Shown piece by piece: positions 20,812-31,270 of a DNA stretch of 64,000 nucleotides. This DNA is from Phaeoceros laevis. Taxonomy: Eukaryota > Anthocerotophyta > Anthocerotopsida > Notothyladales. Each line of letters starts with the position of its first letter. The stretch's first letter is position 1. Position numbers and translations under genes: made by a program. The notes beneath the pieces are model-generated. The model saw only the letters and a program-made list of their open reading frames with translations. It was not told where the DNA came from and did not search any database. The DNA is taken from the NCBI GenBank assembly GCA_049999765.1, contig JBNGIQ010009290.1:97119-161118 (forward strand), in the 5' to 3' direction.

Positions 20812-23364
20812 TCACGCACCTGCAGGTTCTCTGCTTCCTCTGGACGTCGTGAGTTGGGCATATGCAATAGTCAGCTTCTCGCTGTGCCCACACAGTGCAT
20901 CATCCTTCACATCATCTGGTGTGTCTCGCAGCACAACATCAGGAGAGGGGATACTACCAGCGTCCAATTTGCGGATGATATCTTGCAGTTCCGCAACTAT
21001 ATATTGGCCTTCCGGATGTTCTCGATCCCCCACCAAAAACGCATGCGCAACTCCACTCAAGTCAGTCCACGAGCTCTTCCCTGGCTGCTTCAGTGCCCCT
21101 ATTTGTAATCTCTGTGCTTGGATCCTATTTGAGTCCTCCCACATGTCAGCTGCTGCATAGATGTTTGACATTAAGACATACACTGCAGCATCACTCTTAT
21201 CCAAGGCCACTGCACACTCAAATGCCTGTCTTCCAAGCTCGACATTCTTCCACTTTCGACAAGCACCCAGTACACATCTCCAAACCTCCACAGTCGGTTG
21301 AAAGGGCATTGTGTTGACCATCTCCATTGCCTTCTCCAGTTGGCCTGCACGGCAAAGGAGATCCACCATGCAACTATAATGCTCGAAGGTTGGACTGATG
21401 GCGTAGTCCCTGCTCATGGCCTCAAAGTAAGTTTGGCCCGTGTCCAGGAGACCTAAATGATTGCATACACTGAGAATACTAAGAAACGTAATGCCATTCG
21501 GCTGTATGCCCTCCTGCCTCATCTTCAGAAACAAATCAAATACACTTTCACTCTCTCCTTGCCGGGCATATCCTGCAATCAACGTACTCCATGCAACAGT
21601 GTCTCGCGTGGTCAGTGTATGAAACACCTGCTGTGCATCCATCATGCTTCCGCATTTACCATACATGTCGAGAAGACTACTTGCCAAAAATGAATCCATT
21701 GCATCAATATTTGAAATTTGAGCATGAATTTCTTTTCCCTTCTCCAGCCCTGCCACCGCACCACAAGCCTTTAGTGCACCAACAAATGTTCGGTCATCTG
21801 GAACAATACCTTCCTGTTGCATTCTTGCGAACAACTGCAAGGCCTCTTCACCCTCCTCCATCTGGGCATAGCCCATGATGATGGCATTCCAGGAAACCAC
21901 ATCACGATTTGGTATCTGCTCAAAAACACATCGTGCATCCACCATGCCGCCACATTTTGCATAAACATCCACCAACATTGTTCCTACAAATACATCTGAA
22001 ACACACCCCCTCTTCAGTACTTCCAAATGGATGGCTCTGACTTGCTCGAGGCACCGCTCTTTCACATTCCCCTCCCCTAGTGCCAGACTACTGAACGCCT
22101 TGAGTACGGCAACAAAAGTTCGGTCATCTGGTCCAACTCCATCCTGTTGCATCCGATCATACAAGTGCAAAGCCTCTTCACCCTCTTCCATTTGGGCGTA
22201 CGCCAAGATCACGGCATTCCAGGTAGCAGCATCACGATGATGCATCTTCTCAAAGACCTGCCTAGCACCTACGAGGCTTCCACATCTTGCATAGACAGCC
22301 ACCAGCATCGTTCCCACGAAAACATCCAACTCAGGATCACACTTCAGTATGTGTGAATAGATAGCTTCAACTTGCTCGAGGCATCGATTTTTCAACTGTA
22401 CCCCATCCACTTCATGCCCCACCTCCAAACCTGCCAGACTACTGCAAGCCTTCAGCGTACCTACAAAAGTTCTGTGATTGGGTAATACACCTTCCTGTTG
22501 CATCCGTGCATACAGTTGCAAAGCCTCTGCACCCATTTCCATCTGGGCGTAACCCAAAATCATGCAAGTCCAAGAAACCACATTACGCCCAGGCATTGTC
22601 TCAAAGACATTCCTCGCATCTACCAAACTCCCACATTTGGAGTACACATCCACGAGCAGATTCCCAACAAATACGTCTGCGTCAAACCCTCCTTTCACTA
22701 CATCTGAGTGGATAGTTCTCACGTGCTCCAAGCACCACTTTATCACAGAACTATCACTACCTTTGTTCCCTTCATTGACTGCTGCCAGGCAACTACTACA
22801 AGCCTTCAGTACACCAACATATGTGCGGTCATTCGGTGCCACACCATCCTGTCGCATCTGGGCATACAATTGCAAAGCCTCCTCACCCTTTGCCATCTGG
22901 GCGTATCCCCAGATGATTGTGTTCCAGGAGACCACATCAGGATGTGGCATCTTGTCAAAGACACACCTAGCATCGATCAGCCTGCCACATTTGGCGTACA
23001 CATCAACCAGAATGTTCCCCACATATAGATCCGACTCAAACCCACTTCTGACTACCTCAGTATGTATCCGCTGAGCACCTTCCAGATCATGTATGCTACT
23101 GCACGCTTTCAAGGCAGCTACAAAGGTGTACGAGATAGGCTTTACTCCAGCCTGTCTCATGTCTTCGTATATCCTGAGAGCCTGTCTAGCTTGCCCACTC
23201 CTGACATGCTGCGATATTCGAGCATTCCAGGGAAATGCATTCTGTTGAGGAGAGCTGAAGTCAGCCGGATCTCCAGTTCTGCATTCAGAAAAGCTTGTGC
23301 CACTAGTGGAGCTGCCTTGACAACCTTCCATGATGGAAACCTTGCTTGCTAGCGCTTCTATCAC
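20812..23364 (-). CDS. PLS-class PPR protein with truncated DYW domain
   Basis: 850-residue paralogue of the PPR at 17309-20035, in opposite orientation. The start is taken at 23364 (MIEALASKVSIMEGCQ). PLS repeats include VVSWNTIIWGYAQMAKGEEA, GNLLVDVYSKCGSLVDARNV and EGVLPNHRTFVGTLKACSS, again with the L-motif insertion (KERCLEQVRAIH, KNRCLEQVEAIY). E motifs (FQPTVEVWRCVLGACRKW) and a PG-box region (ALKQPGKSSWTDLSGVAHAF) are intact. The DYW domain stops shortly after the HxE motif, GHSEKLTIAYAQLTTSRGS, so the CxxCH zinc site and C-terminal tripeptide are absent. CAGGTGCGTGAG overlaps the stop codon and looks like a good splice donor, so an unseen 3' exon is possible. Otherwise it is a deaminase-incomplete protein. 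Confidence 0.88.
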   Translation of the reverse strand: MIEALASKVSIMEGCQGSSTSGTSFSECRTGDPADFSSPQQNAFPWNARISQHVRSGQARQALRIYEDMRQAGVKPISYTFVAALKACSSIHDLEGAQRIHTEVVRSGFESDLYVGNILVDVYAKCGRLIDARCVFDKMPHPDVVSWNTIIWGYAQMAKGEEALQLYAQMRQDGVAPNDRTYVGVLKACSSCLAAVNEGNKGSDSSVIKWCLEHVRTIHSDVVKGGFDADVFVGNLLVDVYSKCGSLVDARNVFETMPGRNVVSWTCMILGYAQMEMGAEALQLYARMQQEGVLPNHRTFVGTLKACSSLAGLEVGHEVDGVQLKNRCLEQVEAIYSHILKCDPELDVFVGTMLVAVYARCGSLVGARQVFEKMHHRDAATWNAVILAYAQMEEGEEALHLYDRMQQDGVGPDDRTFVAVLKAFSSLALGEGNVKERCLEQVRAIHLEVLKRGCVSDVFVGTMLVDVYAKCGGMVDARCVFEQIPNRDVVSWNAIIMGYAQMEEGEEALQLFARMQQEGIVPDDRTFVGALKACGAVAGLEKGKEIHAQISNIDAMDSFLASSLLDMYGKCGSMMDAQQVFHTLTTRDTVAWSTLIAGYARQGESESVFDLFLKMRQEGIQPNGITFLSILSVCNHLGLLDTGQTYFEAMSRDYAISPTFEHYSCMVDLLCRAGQLEKAMEMVNTMPFQPTVEVWRCVLGACRKWKNVELGRQAFECAVALDKSDAAVYVLMSNIYAAADMWEDSNRIQAQRLQIGALKQPGKSSWTDLSGVAHAFLVGDREHPEGQYIVAELQDIIRKLDAGSIPSPDVVLRDTPDDVKDDALCGHSEKLTIAYAQLTTSRGSREPAGA

Positions 23365-23599
23365 CCATTTTGGGGTGTTCCAGTTGGATATCCAGAGTGC
23401 CTCCTTGCTGCTCTTATGCCTGAAATCTGGAGAGCGAGGGTGGAGCTGAACATCAAAGGATCCAAAAGGTGAGTCAACTGCTGATAATGGACTAAGGTCA
23501 CCAACGAAGTACGAGAATCATCAAATGCCGCTTACTTTGTTGTTTCTATTATCCCACCACTCTGCAGGATCCTGAAAATACTTCTGCCATAGCCCCTCA

Positions 23600-24245
23600 A
23601 TAGACATGGAAGGCTGTGAAGTGTGTTCTAAGTGTTTAATTTCTCCGCGAATACCTGGACCAGGCGCTCCGACGTGCTCAAGGTGCACTCCTTCTTCGGC
23701 CCATGGAACACCAGGAGGTCACAGTGGCAGCAAAATGTGCTCTCACCTTGACTCGGGTCAACCGCATCGGGAGCAAGGGAGGTGCTTCCTCACCTCAGCG
23801 AGGAGCACGACAACCGCACGGCCCACTGCCTGAATGGAAATTTCATGTCATCAGCAGCTAAGTCACCAAACTGTCAAAGCCAGTTCAGCAGCGGCGCGCA
23901 CGTCTACGGTCCGGCAGTTCGCTACCGGAGGAGAAATAAGAATTTTAAGAGCCTGGCGAATTGCCCAGCGCCCCCGTCGCGGCTGCCGGCAACCTTGATG
24001 CTGTCACAGGCAGCACAGGCTCTCACAGGTAGCAAGCCGCCAACAATTCCTGGATGCGGCTGGGCAGCGTTCCCGAGGGCATGAGAGTGGCTCCGCGGGC
24101 CACGACGGTCCAGGGCTACATGTTTGTCACCGGCACTGTGAGCAGGCAGTGCCCCAGAGATCGGAGTTCAAGCACACCAAGCTGGCTCGAGGCAGCAGGG
24201 CCGCAACACCATCCGAAGGCATCCTTCACCACTGGAAGTTCAGGT
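23600..24245 (+). pseudogene. Degenerate F-box/kelch pseudogene
   Basis: Plus-strand remnant of an F-box/kelch gene related to the intact gene at 33009-34142. Shared nucleotide stretches include AATTTCTCCGCG...ACCTGGACCAGG with CTCCTTCTTCG (kelch 2), then LPHLSEEHDNRTAHCLNGNF (intact relative LPHLSEERDECTGHFLDGKF), and RVAPRATTVQGYMFVTGTV against RVAPRATAVQGCVFLTGSV. Coding pieces fall in different frames and are interrupted by stops and deletions. The 5' half, including the F-box, is missing. It ends where the relative's CACTGTGGAAGTT tail ends. Confidence 0.8.
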
Positions 24246-24476
24246 GGTTAACTTCCGGAACGGTGTCCATGCACACGTCTTTTCCCGATTAGTGCACTAG
24301 TCTACTTTTACCACGTAGTACACGGTACTGAGATCTGCTTTTTGTGATGACCTTGTCATCTCGGTTGAACTCGAGTGACCAGGTAATGGCAACAACTATG
24401 GTCTTATACATCAATATTCGCCACTGGTTTTCTCAGACTTTTTGTGCCCTCTACCAATAAATACTACGTTCTACTT

Positions 24477-25833
24477 CTAATTGTTCTCAGGCCTTCCGCT
24501 TGGCCAGCCAACATTTCTCACGGGGCTCAGAATAGCTTGTACTTCCTGCAACAACAAATTGTCGATGCCGTCTTCATTCTCAACTTGCAGAGCAGCTTGG
24601 ACATTGTCCCGCACCTGTAGCAGCCCCACATGAGGACATTACTTCGAAGGATCACGAATCCTGCGACTAGAACTCCAAGTCACTTACGATCGTGGTCATA
24701 CCTGCTGTACTGAACCCATACCAACTAGCGTTGTGGCGATGCTTTGATTCTTCAAAGCGAACTGCAGTGCTAGCTTCGAGATGCTTGTCCCTTTTGCCTC
24801 ACAATGCGCAGCTGCTGCTGCACACGCCGTCTGAGATGGCAACCCAAACCATGTTCAGAAGCGAGCAGCTCGTTATCCATCTCAGTTGTACATGAACCAT
24901 GAAGGGCAAAAAAAACCGGCAGGGCAAGGAGGGAAAGCCGCCCGCAACCTTGACAGTCAGAGGAGCAGGGTGCCACTCCGGAGCTCCCTGGCTGGTTAAC
25001 AACCCCATGGACAGTGGCGACGCATTAATCACCCCAACGCCCTTCTCCTTAAGATAAGGCAAACTGTCCTCCAGAGAAGTGTCATTCAAGCTGTAATGGC
25101 AGTAAGAGAGAACCACATCCACCACACCAGGTTCCACTCTGTCAAGGACATAGTGGAAGATTTTCAGAGGCAAACCTGTGATGCCAATGAACCTCACCTT
25201 CCCCGACTCCTTCAGCTTCTGCAGAGCCGGAATTGTCTCTGACACGATCTGCCAAGCTCAGAAACAGGCCAAATCAGATTTGTGATCCAATTCGCAGGAC
25301 GGTTGCTTAGGTCAGAGGTTGAGCTGAGCCTTTGCCTGCGAGAGGGAGCCGAACTCGATGTCATGGCACTGGATTATATCCACGTAGTCAACATGCAGCC
25401 TTTGCAGGCTCTCATCGACACTCCGCACAATCCGCTCAGCACTGAAGTCGAACACACCGTTGCCATAACGGCCACACTTTGTCGAAAGCACATACTTGTC
25501 CCTGGCAACAGGAAGGCTTTGCAAAGCCTTCCCTAGCACTTCCTCTGCAAGCGTGTCTCCGTAGTACCTGATGAAAGAACCAAGCATCCTCAATGGCGTA
25601 ATTCCAATCAATTCAGTGCTCGTAGCTCAAAAATGAGCCAATTCAGTGGGTGAAACCACGCACGGAGAGACATCGAAGAAGTTGATCCCCAACCGGGCCG
25701 CCTCGTGCACGGCAGCAATGCCATCCTCCAGCTTTACGCTCCCGAAGACATTACCGAGCGGGGATGCCCCGAAGCCTATGCTGCTCACCTGCAGACCTGT
25801 GGCTCCAAGGTCCCTCAGTCTTGGCAGTGCCAT
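24477..25833 (-). CDS. L-GalDH: L-galactose dehydrogenase (L-GalDH), 5 exons
   Basis: Aldo-keto reductase that oxidises L-galactose to L-galactono-1,4-lactone, the penultimate step of plant ascorbate synthesis; cytosolic. Exons are 25664-25833, 25336-25567, 24949-25248, 24702-24830 and 24477-24614, giving 322 residues (family about 319). Signatures include LGATGLQVSSIGFGASPLGN, LGINFFDVSP/YYGDTLAEE (catalytic Asp and Tyr), VLSTKCGRYGNGVFDFS (Lys), IIQCHDIEFGS (His), VDVVLSYCHYSLND, GVGVINASPLSMGLL and APEWHPAP. The C-terminus is NVGWPSGRPENN. Every junction is in phase. The intron between exons 2 and 3 starts with GC (CAG/GCAAAG). No targeting peptide is seen. Confidence 0.96.
25249..25335 (-). 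other. GC-AG intron of L-GalDH
   Basis: The exon 2 end ...TCGCAG is followed by GCAAAGGCTC, and exon 3 starts after GGCAG with ATCGTGTCAG. The joined protein EFGSLSQ-IVSETIPALQK matches the family exactly. The donor CAG/GCAAAG is close to the known GC-donor consensus AG/GCAAGT. No GT site in the vicinity keeps both frame and homology. Confidence 0.85.
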
Positions 25834-26784
25834 AGGGAAACGGGAAAACGAAGTCAGTTTTCGGGTTCCTCAAGGACAGATAGATATCTGGTCACCGAGC
25901 CTGGAGGACAGCCGGGTTTGATATTTTCGTCCTGGCTATCACGGCACGCGCATGAACACGGGAAACCCTAAGCCTGGCGAAAACTCTGGCGGAACTGGAT
26001 ATGTCTAAATCCGGCGCAAATTGATCCACACATGAAAGGCTATGTCTCGGTTTCACACGTTCTCCAACGCAGTACAATAATTGCTCTGGGTCGGTTCGTT
26101 AAATGCGAAAGGGTTCCTGAAACTATCTCGATTGCAACGCGGCTGGACTGGAGTGGCCACAGGACCGACAGCACGACGGGTGGTCTATATATGTGGCGAA
26201 ATCAGGCAAAACTGATTTCCACGGGATCAACCGGTCACCTTGCCGCATCTCGCCTCACCCTAGGCTGCTGGCACCCGGGCTATAGCTCTCCGGAAAGCCC
26301 AGGCCAGATCCGGCGATTTTGAGAAGTCACAGGCTGGGCGCACTGTACCGTCTCCCGGCTCTTTACCCTGTTTGGCTTCGTTGGATCTACGCTCGCAGGC
26401 TGCTCTTGCTTCTGCTTCCCCTGGGTGTGGCTTCCTTGTCTGCTTCGCTGCTGTGGCGGACAACAGAGGGGCGGGGCTTCGAGGGCCGCCAGCCAAAGTA
26501 CACAACAGGCTCGAGGAGACTGTTGGGTCATCCCTGGGCGGTGGGAAGCGTGAGTGGAAGAAGCAGTGCCGCGGCTGAGGCCAAGGCGAAGGTCTGGAAC
26601 TGGCAACCGCGTGTATGAGCAGGTCGGGGTGGACAGCGGACGGGACCCTAATCGCAGTGCGCCGAGAGGAAGGATCTTTGAATCCAGGAGCGTTTGTGCG
26701 GAGATCTGGTCCTTTTAGCTTTAGGGCGGAGGCGGAGGAAGAGAGGAGTGCAGTGATCAAGAGCCAAGGGGCCGAGCAGCTAGG
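25834..26784. other. Divergent upstream region of L-GalDH and the 26785 gene
   Basis: No gene recognised. It should hold both promoters. The portion from 26300 to 26784 is GC-richer and open in several frames but shows no conserved domain. Confidence 0.4.
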
Positions 26785-28391
26785 ATGGTCGGAGGCGGAA
26801 TCAAGAAGGACGATGGATTGCCGGCAATAAGCAGCACTAACATCTTTGCCGCGCTCGAGAGCAAGCGTCGCCGGTCCAGCAAGAAGAAATCTGACAAGGA
26901 CAGGAACGGCTTGAAGAGCAAGGACTCAAAATCGGACAAAAAGGAGGAGGAGCCCCAGCAATTCTGGGCCCCCACTCAGGTTTTTGTCAAATCTTGGGCC
27001 GATTGCGATGATGAGGAGGACTACTTCGCAACCACCGCGCCACCGCCAGCTGCATGGTTGCCCGACCAGTCATCGGAGGTTTCGGCAGCTATCAAGGAAG
27101 GGTTGAGTCAGGGCGAGGTAACCGCCTTCCATGTTTCCTGTGGCGCGCGATTTCTGCCTTCCCCTGGCCTCTGATTTTGAGCATTTACGGGATGGATGAT
27201 GTCTTACCGGTTGCTGCCATTCCAATGACATCCGGGAAGAATGTGCTTTCGGCTGGTTAGTGAAAGTGTTTAGGTCAAGTTGCTAGTTCTTCGAGGGGGA
27301 TGTGGGGTATATGGATCCACACTGCTGGATATTGGAAGTTCTAGAGCTTGTCTTTTGCGAGCGAAGCGCATTAGAGATCTACATGATACACGGAGCTGGA
27401 CGTGGTTTGCACCAGTGTCTGTATGCGGATCCGAAATGCATCCTCTTTTTTCTGACCTTGTCTTTCTCTTGTACGTGGCCACCAGGAAAGTGAAGGTGAC
27501 GAGGAGGGTGAAGAAGAGGTTGAGGACGAACCGGAAGAGGAGCCCGAGAGTGAGTCGCCACTGTCAGGACTTCAGGATGGAGTTGCCCTCAAGACCCCTA
27601 GTCTGTCAACTCCAGTCCTGCGGGAGCCTGAGCGGCAGCTGTCAAAGAAAGAACTTAAGAAGAAAGAACTGGCAGAGCTTGATGCTGTCCTGGCAGAGCT
27701 TGGAATTGCTGCTAAAGAGGAGAATGGTAAGACTCTTGTCTCCTCTAGATATTTGTCGTGTTGTGACCATCCCATGTGCAACCTCTGGGGCTGCCTTCCG
27801 CTCGACTTGTTTTCTTGTCGTTGGGGATCTTCAGACTTTTGGTGGGGCAGCTTCCAGCATTCAGATCGTTTGTTGTTGGACGCCTGTCAATGATAGAAGT
27901 GCAAGCTGCGTTGTAGGCAGACAGGGAAGGAGCTCATGTGTACCATTCTTTCATTGATTGCAGGGACAGTGCCCGCACTGGATGACAGTATTGATGCAAA
28001 TGGAGATGATGAGGATATCAAGGGTGATGAGGACATCAAGGGCGATGGTGATAGCAAACCTGGGGTTCTTACAGAATCCAAGAGCAGCAAACGGCGAAAA
28101 GCAAAGAAGGAGAAATCATTCAAGGAGGGGAAGGATGCAGATGTCCCTAGCACTCCTGACGCAGAGGGGGGTGGAAAGGAGGAAGATAGAGGTGATGATG
28201 AGGATACGAATGCCGTTCCTGCTGACCCAAAGGAAGTCCTCAAGAAACTGGCCTCCCTCAAGAAGAAAAAGTCGATCAAGGAGAACGATCCAGCAACTAA
28301 AGCTGCAGCAGAGGCTGCGGCAAGGGCTGCAAAGCTTGCAGCGGCCAAGAAGAAGGAGAAGAATCACTACAATCAGCAGCCTGTCAGGTGA
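26785..28391 (+). CDS. Conserved plant protein of unknown function, charged and coiled-coil-like, 3 exons
   Basis: Exons are 26785-27117, 27486-27726 and 27964-28391, in phase, giving 333 residues. I recognise the pattern of an uncharacterised plant-conserved protein but no named function. Visible parts: an N-terminal AISSTNIFAALESK block, a Lys-rich stretch (RRRSSKKKSDKDRNG), the conserved EPQQFWAPTQVFVKSWADCD/YFATTAPPP region, a long acidic run (ESEGDEEGEEEVEDEPEEE), a helical RQLSKKELKKKELAELDAVL segment, a second acidic-basic region, and the C-terminus AARAAKLAAAKKKEKNHYNQ ending QPVR. Lys-rich clusters suggest nuclear or nucleolar location. That is inference from composition. The start was chosen because the MVGGGIKKDDG leader precedes the conserved block directly. 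Confidence 0.85.
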
Positions 28392-29238
28392 ATCATGTAG
28401 TATACTTCATTCACAGATGCACCAGAGCAGCAGGACGTCTGAGCTTCATACTGGATCCTGCGATCTTGATTTCAGTGACACTCCGATGCTCTGAGTTTTT
28501 TACTAGATCTGCATCGTCCTTGATTGCTTCTTGGCATATGGTAGTACAAAAGCTGGCTGTCCGCGGGTGTGAAACACCCCACCCTTTGGGAGTGTCCGCT
28601 GCTGAAGCCCCATGCATATTTGCATCTTGGATCCTCTCTAGCGGACTTGGGTTTGCAACTGCTGAATATTGAGTAATCGAATTTGTTCATTGAAGTGCCC
28701 TCAACGCAATAGTGCTTGTGGACGCACTGAGGATTGACGATGGTCACGCTCTGCGCAAGTGCCTTGAGCTTATGGACAAGTTTTGTACAAAGGGGTAGGG
28801 GTTGGGGGACCATTTACACTACTGGCCTCTCTTTTTTAACCCGTTGTGGGAAACTATTTTCACCACTGGCCTCACTGTCGGAAAATCACTCCCACTGGCC
28901 TCACCGAAAAGCTACCGGGAAATCTTTTCAACTGATGTCGGTGCTGAAAGAGGCCAGAAACCTTTGAGGTCCCTCAAAAGGTTAACCCTTAAGAGTCCAA
29001 GGGCCGGGAGCCCTAAAAAAAACCGTTACTTCGAGCGGCCCGTAACGGGCTTTCTGTTGACTTCGAATCGCTTTTTAATTTACACACTATAGGAGTCTAT
29101 CCAACGGTATAAAGTTCGTTTTGTTAAAAATTAGAAAAGCATGGCGTGGGGACCCAAGAGATAGTTTTGTCCCGTAGAACCTTAAGGGTTAACCCCAGAT
29201 TGCCAAAGTGATGTTTTGGTCCCCTGTCAAACTTAGGT

Positions 29239-29514
29239 GTTTTTAGGGTTTTGAGGTCCCTAAATACATTATTTTGATTGAATTTTTTCTAATAAAATTT
29301 TACTCAAGTTTTCCTTTCCAATGAGCTATAGCAAATACAAATTGATGATGATTACCTTGGGAAATTGTATGATAGTTAGTTGTTTTTAGGATTTTGAGGT
29401 CCCTAACTACATTATTTTGGTTAAATTTATTTTTTAATAAAATTTTACTCAAGTTTTCCCATCCAATGAGCTATAATTGATGATGATTCCCTTGGGAAAT
29501 TGTATGATAGTTGT
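29239..29514 (+). repeat. 143-bp tandem duplication
   Basis: Units start at 29239 and 29382 with GTTTTTAGG(G/A)TTTTGAGGTC and share AAAATTTTACTCAAGTTTTC, CCAATGAGCTATA and CCTTGGGAAATTGTATGATA. Unit 2 lacks a 14-bp segment (GCAAATACAAATTG region). Confidence 0.9.
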
Positions 29515-29727
29515 GACTTTTCCTCAACTCTGCAATTTATAAAACACTCACCTTTGTGCTAAGGAAACCTTGTTTCTTTCTAAAGGAGAGACGTTGGTTC
29601 GTATTCTAGCGGTTTGTATCAATGCGTATATAAAAAAAATGATATACAGTTAAAAAATTGTGAAATACATATAAAAAACAGTTGTCGACCGTTTAGGAGT
29701 TCCTAAACGTGAATGAATCAACCCTAG

Positions 29728-29925
29728 GATGGGGGGCATTTGCCCACATAAATGCCCCCATCCAGTAGTGATTCAAACCGGATTACTAATTACTAGTACG
29801 CTCCCCATCCGATTGATTGGGGGCGATGGGGGCATTTGCCCACATAAATGCCCCCATTCCAGTAGTGATTTAGATTGGATTATTAATTCCTCGTATGCTC
29901 CCCATCCGAGTGATTGGGGGTGTTC
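29728..29925 (+). repeat. 96-bp tandem duplication with internal palindromes
   Basis: Units start at 29728 and 29824. Each has a hairpin-forming GGGGGCATTTGCCCACATAA followed by ATGCCCCC, then CCAGTAGTGATT, and CTCCCCATCCGA-TGATTGGGGG. The reverse complement AATCACTACTGG-ATGGGGG reappears as an iterated motif at 54640-54790. Confidence 0.9.
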
Positions 29926-31270
29926 CGTTTGAAATGGAAGATACATACATGTTTCAAACTTTCCGTAACTAAGCTCAATATCTTATGCCCTAGTTTTACA
30001 ATCAAGCCATAATATACTAATATGAAGCTCTTTGAAGTAGAATCATACTCTAGAAAAATAAATTCATGTATTTTGGACCTATGGCAAACAAGTTTGACCA
30101 AAATCAAAACAATGTGAAAACATGGTATTCTCTCTCCTGCTCCGAATCAACCAACTTTTTGTTTGCTGTTTTAAACTTTTCGCTTGAGATACTTAATTTT
30201 GAATAGTTAGCATATGGGTTAAGTTTTTCTTGGTTAGGGCATATGATAGCAACTTTAGAAGTTCTAAAGAAATGGTACCATTGGAAGCCACATGAATGCA
30301 ATCATGTATTTTTGATAAGTTGCTAAACTTACTAATTGGTAAAGAAACGAAAAACGAAAAATAATAATTAATGAAATAGCGCTAGCTAGTAGCTACATAT
30401 TCCTAGTTTCGTAGTCAATGTGGAAAAAATTCTCGGAAAATCCAAAGTGGTCGAATAACCTGTCACTAAACGACCAAACAGTACGTTCTGCGGCCGCCAA
30501 TTGGTGGCTAGGTATTCTAGCAGAGCGATTAGCTCCGGCACCCCCATGTGGTCTGACGACAGCATCGTGCGGACTCCGGAGCAAAACTTGGCGCTCCTCT
30601 TGCAGCTCGGCTCGTCAGGCACCTGCGTGGCCCAGTCGGCGTCGTCTGATTTTAAGCATAACATGTTAGCGCTAAGCACTTCGTAACACAGCGGCCGCGC
30701 TGAGCCTGACAGTCCCGTGCGCCGAAAACGACTGCTTACGAGGTTGCGTCCGCTCAAAGGGCACCTCGCTGTTCCGTTTTGCTTCGGAGAAACATGTGGT
30801 TCCTAGCACGAGAGCTTCATTCGTGTCTCTGTCACAGGGCAGGGAAATTCTGCTAGGAGCACAACGCTGTGCAGCTTGTGGCTATGTCCACTTAACGGTG
30901 ACAACGAGGCCTACCCTTCCACCCCCCCCCCTCTTGCCCAGCCCGTGACACTTTCTCCTGACTTGACGTGCCTCCTCTTCAGTGTCCCCGGCAATTTTTC
31001 TCCCACATTGTGATGCGCTGAGCTTATCGGCTGCCACAGCTTGCGAGCTAGGAGATTCATCTTGCGGCCGAGACTCTGAGGTGAGGTGGCCGTATTTTCA
31101 TGTTCTTGATGGTTTTTTTGGAAGGAGCGGAGTCAGGCTCTGTGTGTTGCAGCAATGCGGCAAACCGGGAAGCAGGTTCTCTTGCGCCTGCCTGTTTTGA
31201 CAAGAGAGGGTTAAGATTCGCAGGAGCAGTTTCCCGCGGTGCTCAGAATGTGCTCACTGATGGTTGAAGA

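Larger units (their letters stand above)
28392..31270. other. Intergenic repeat region
   Basis: No gene supported. It includes repeats of a CACTACTGGCCTC type near 28815-28905, the 143-bp tandem duplication (29239-29514), the palindromic-unit duplication (29728-29925) and AT-rich sequence to 30400. The 30400-31270 stretch has ordinary base composition and may contain the leader or promoter of the DUF1685 gene. Confidence 0.45.
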
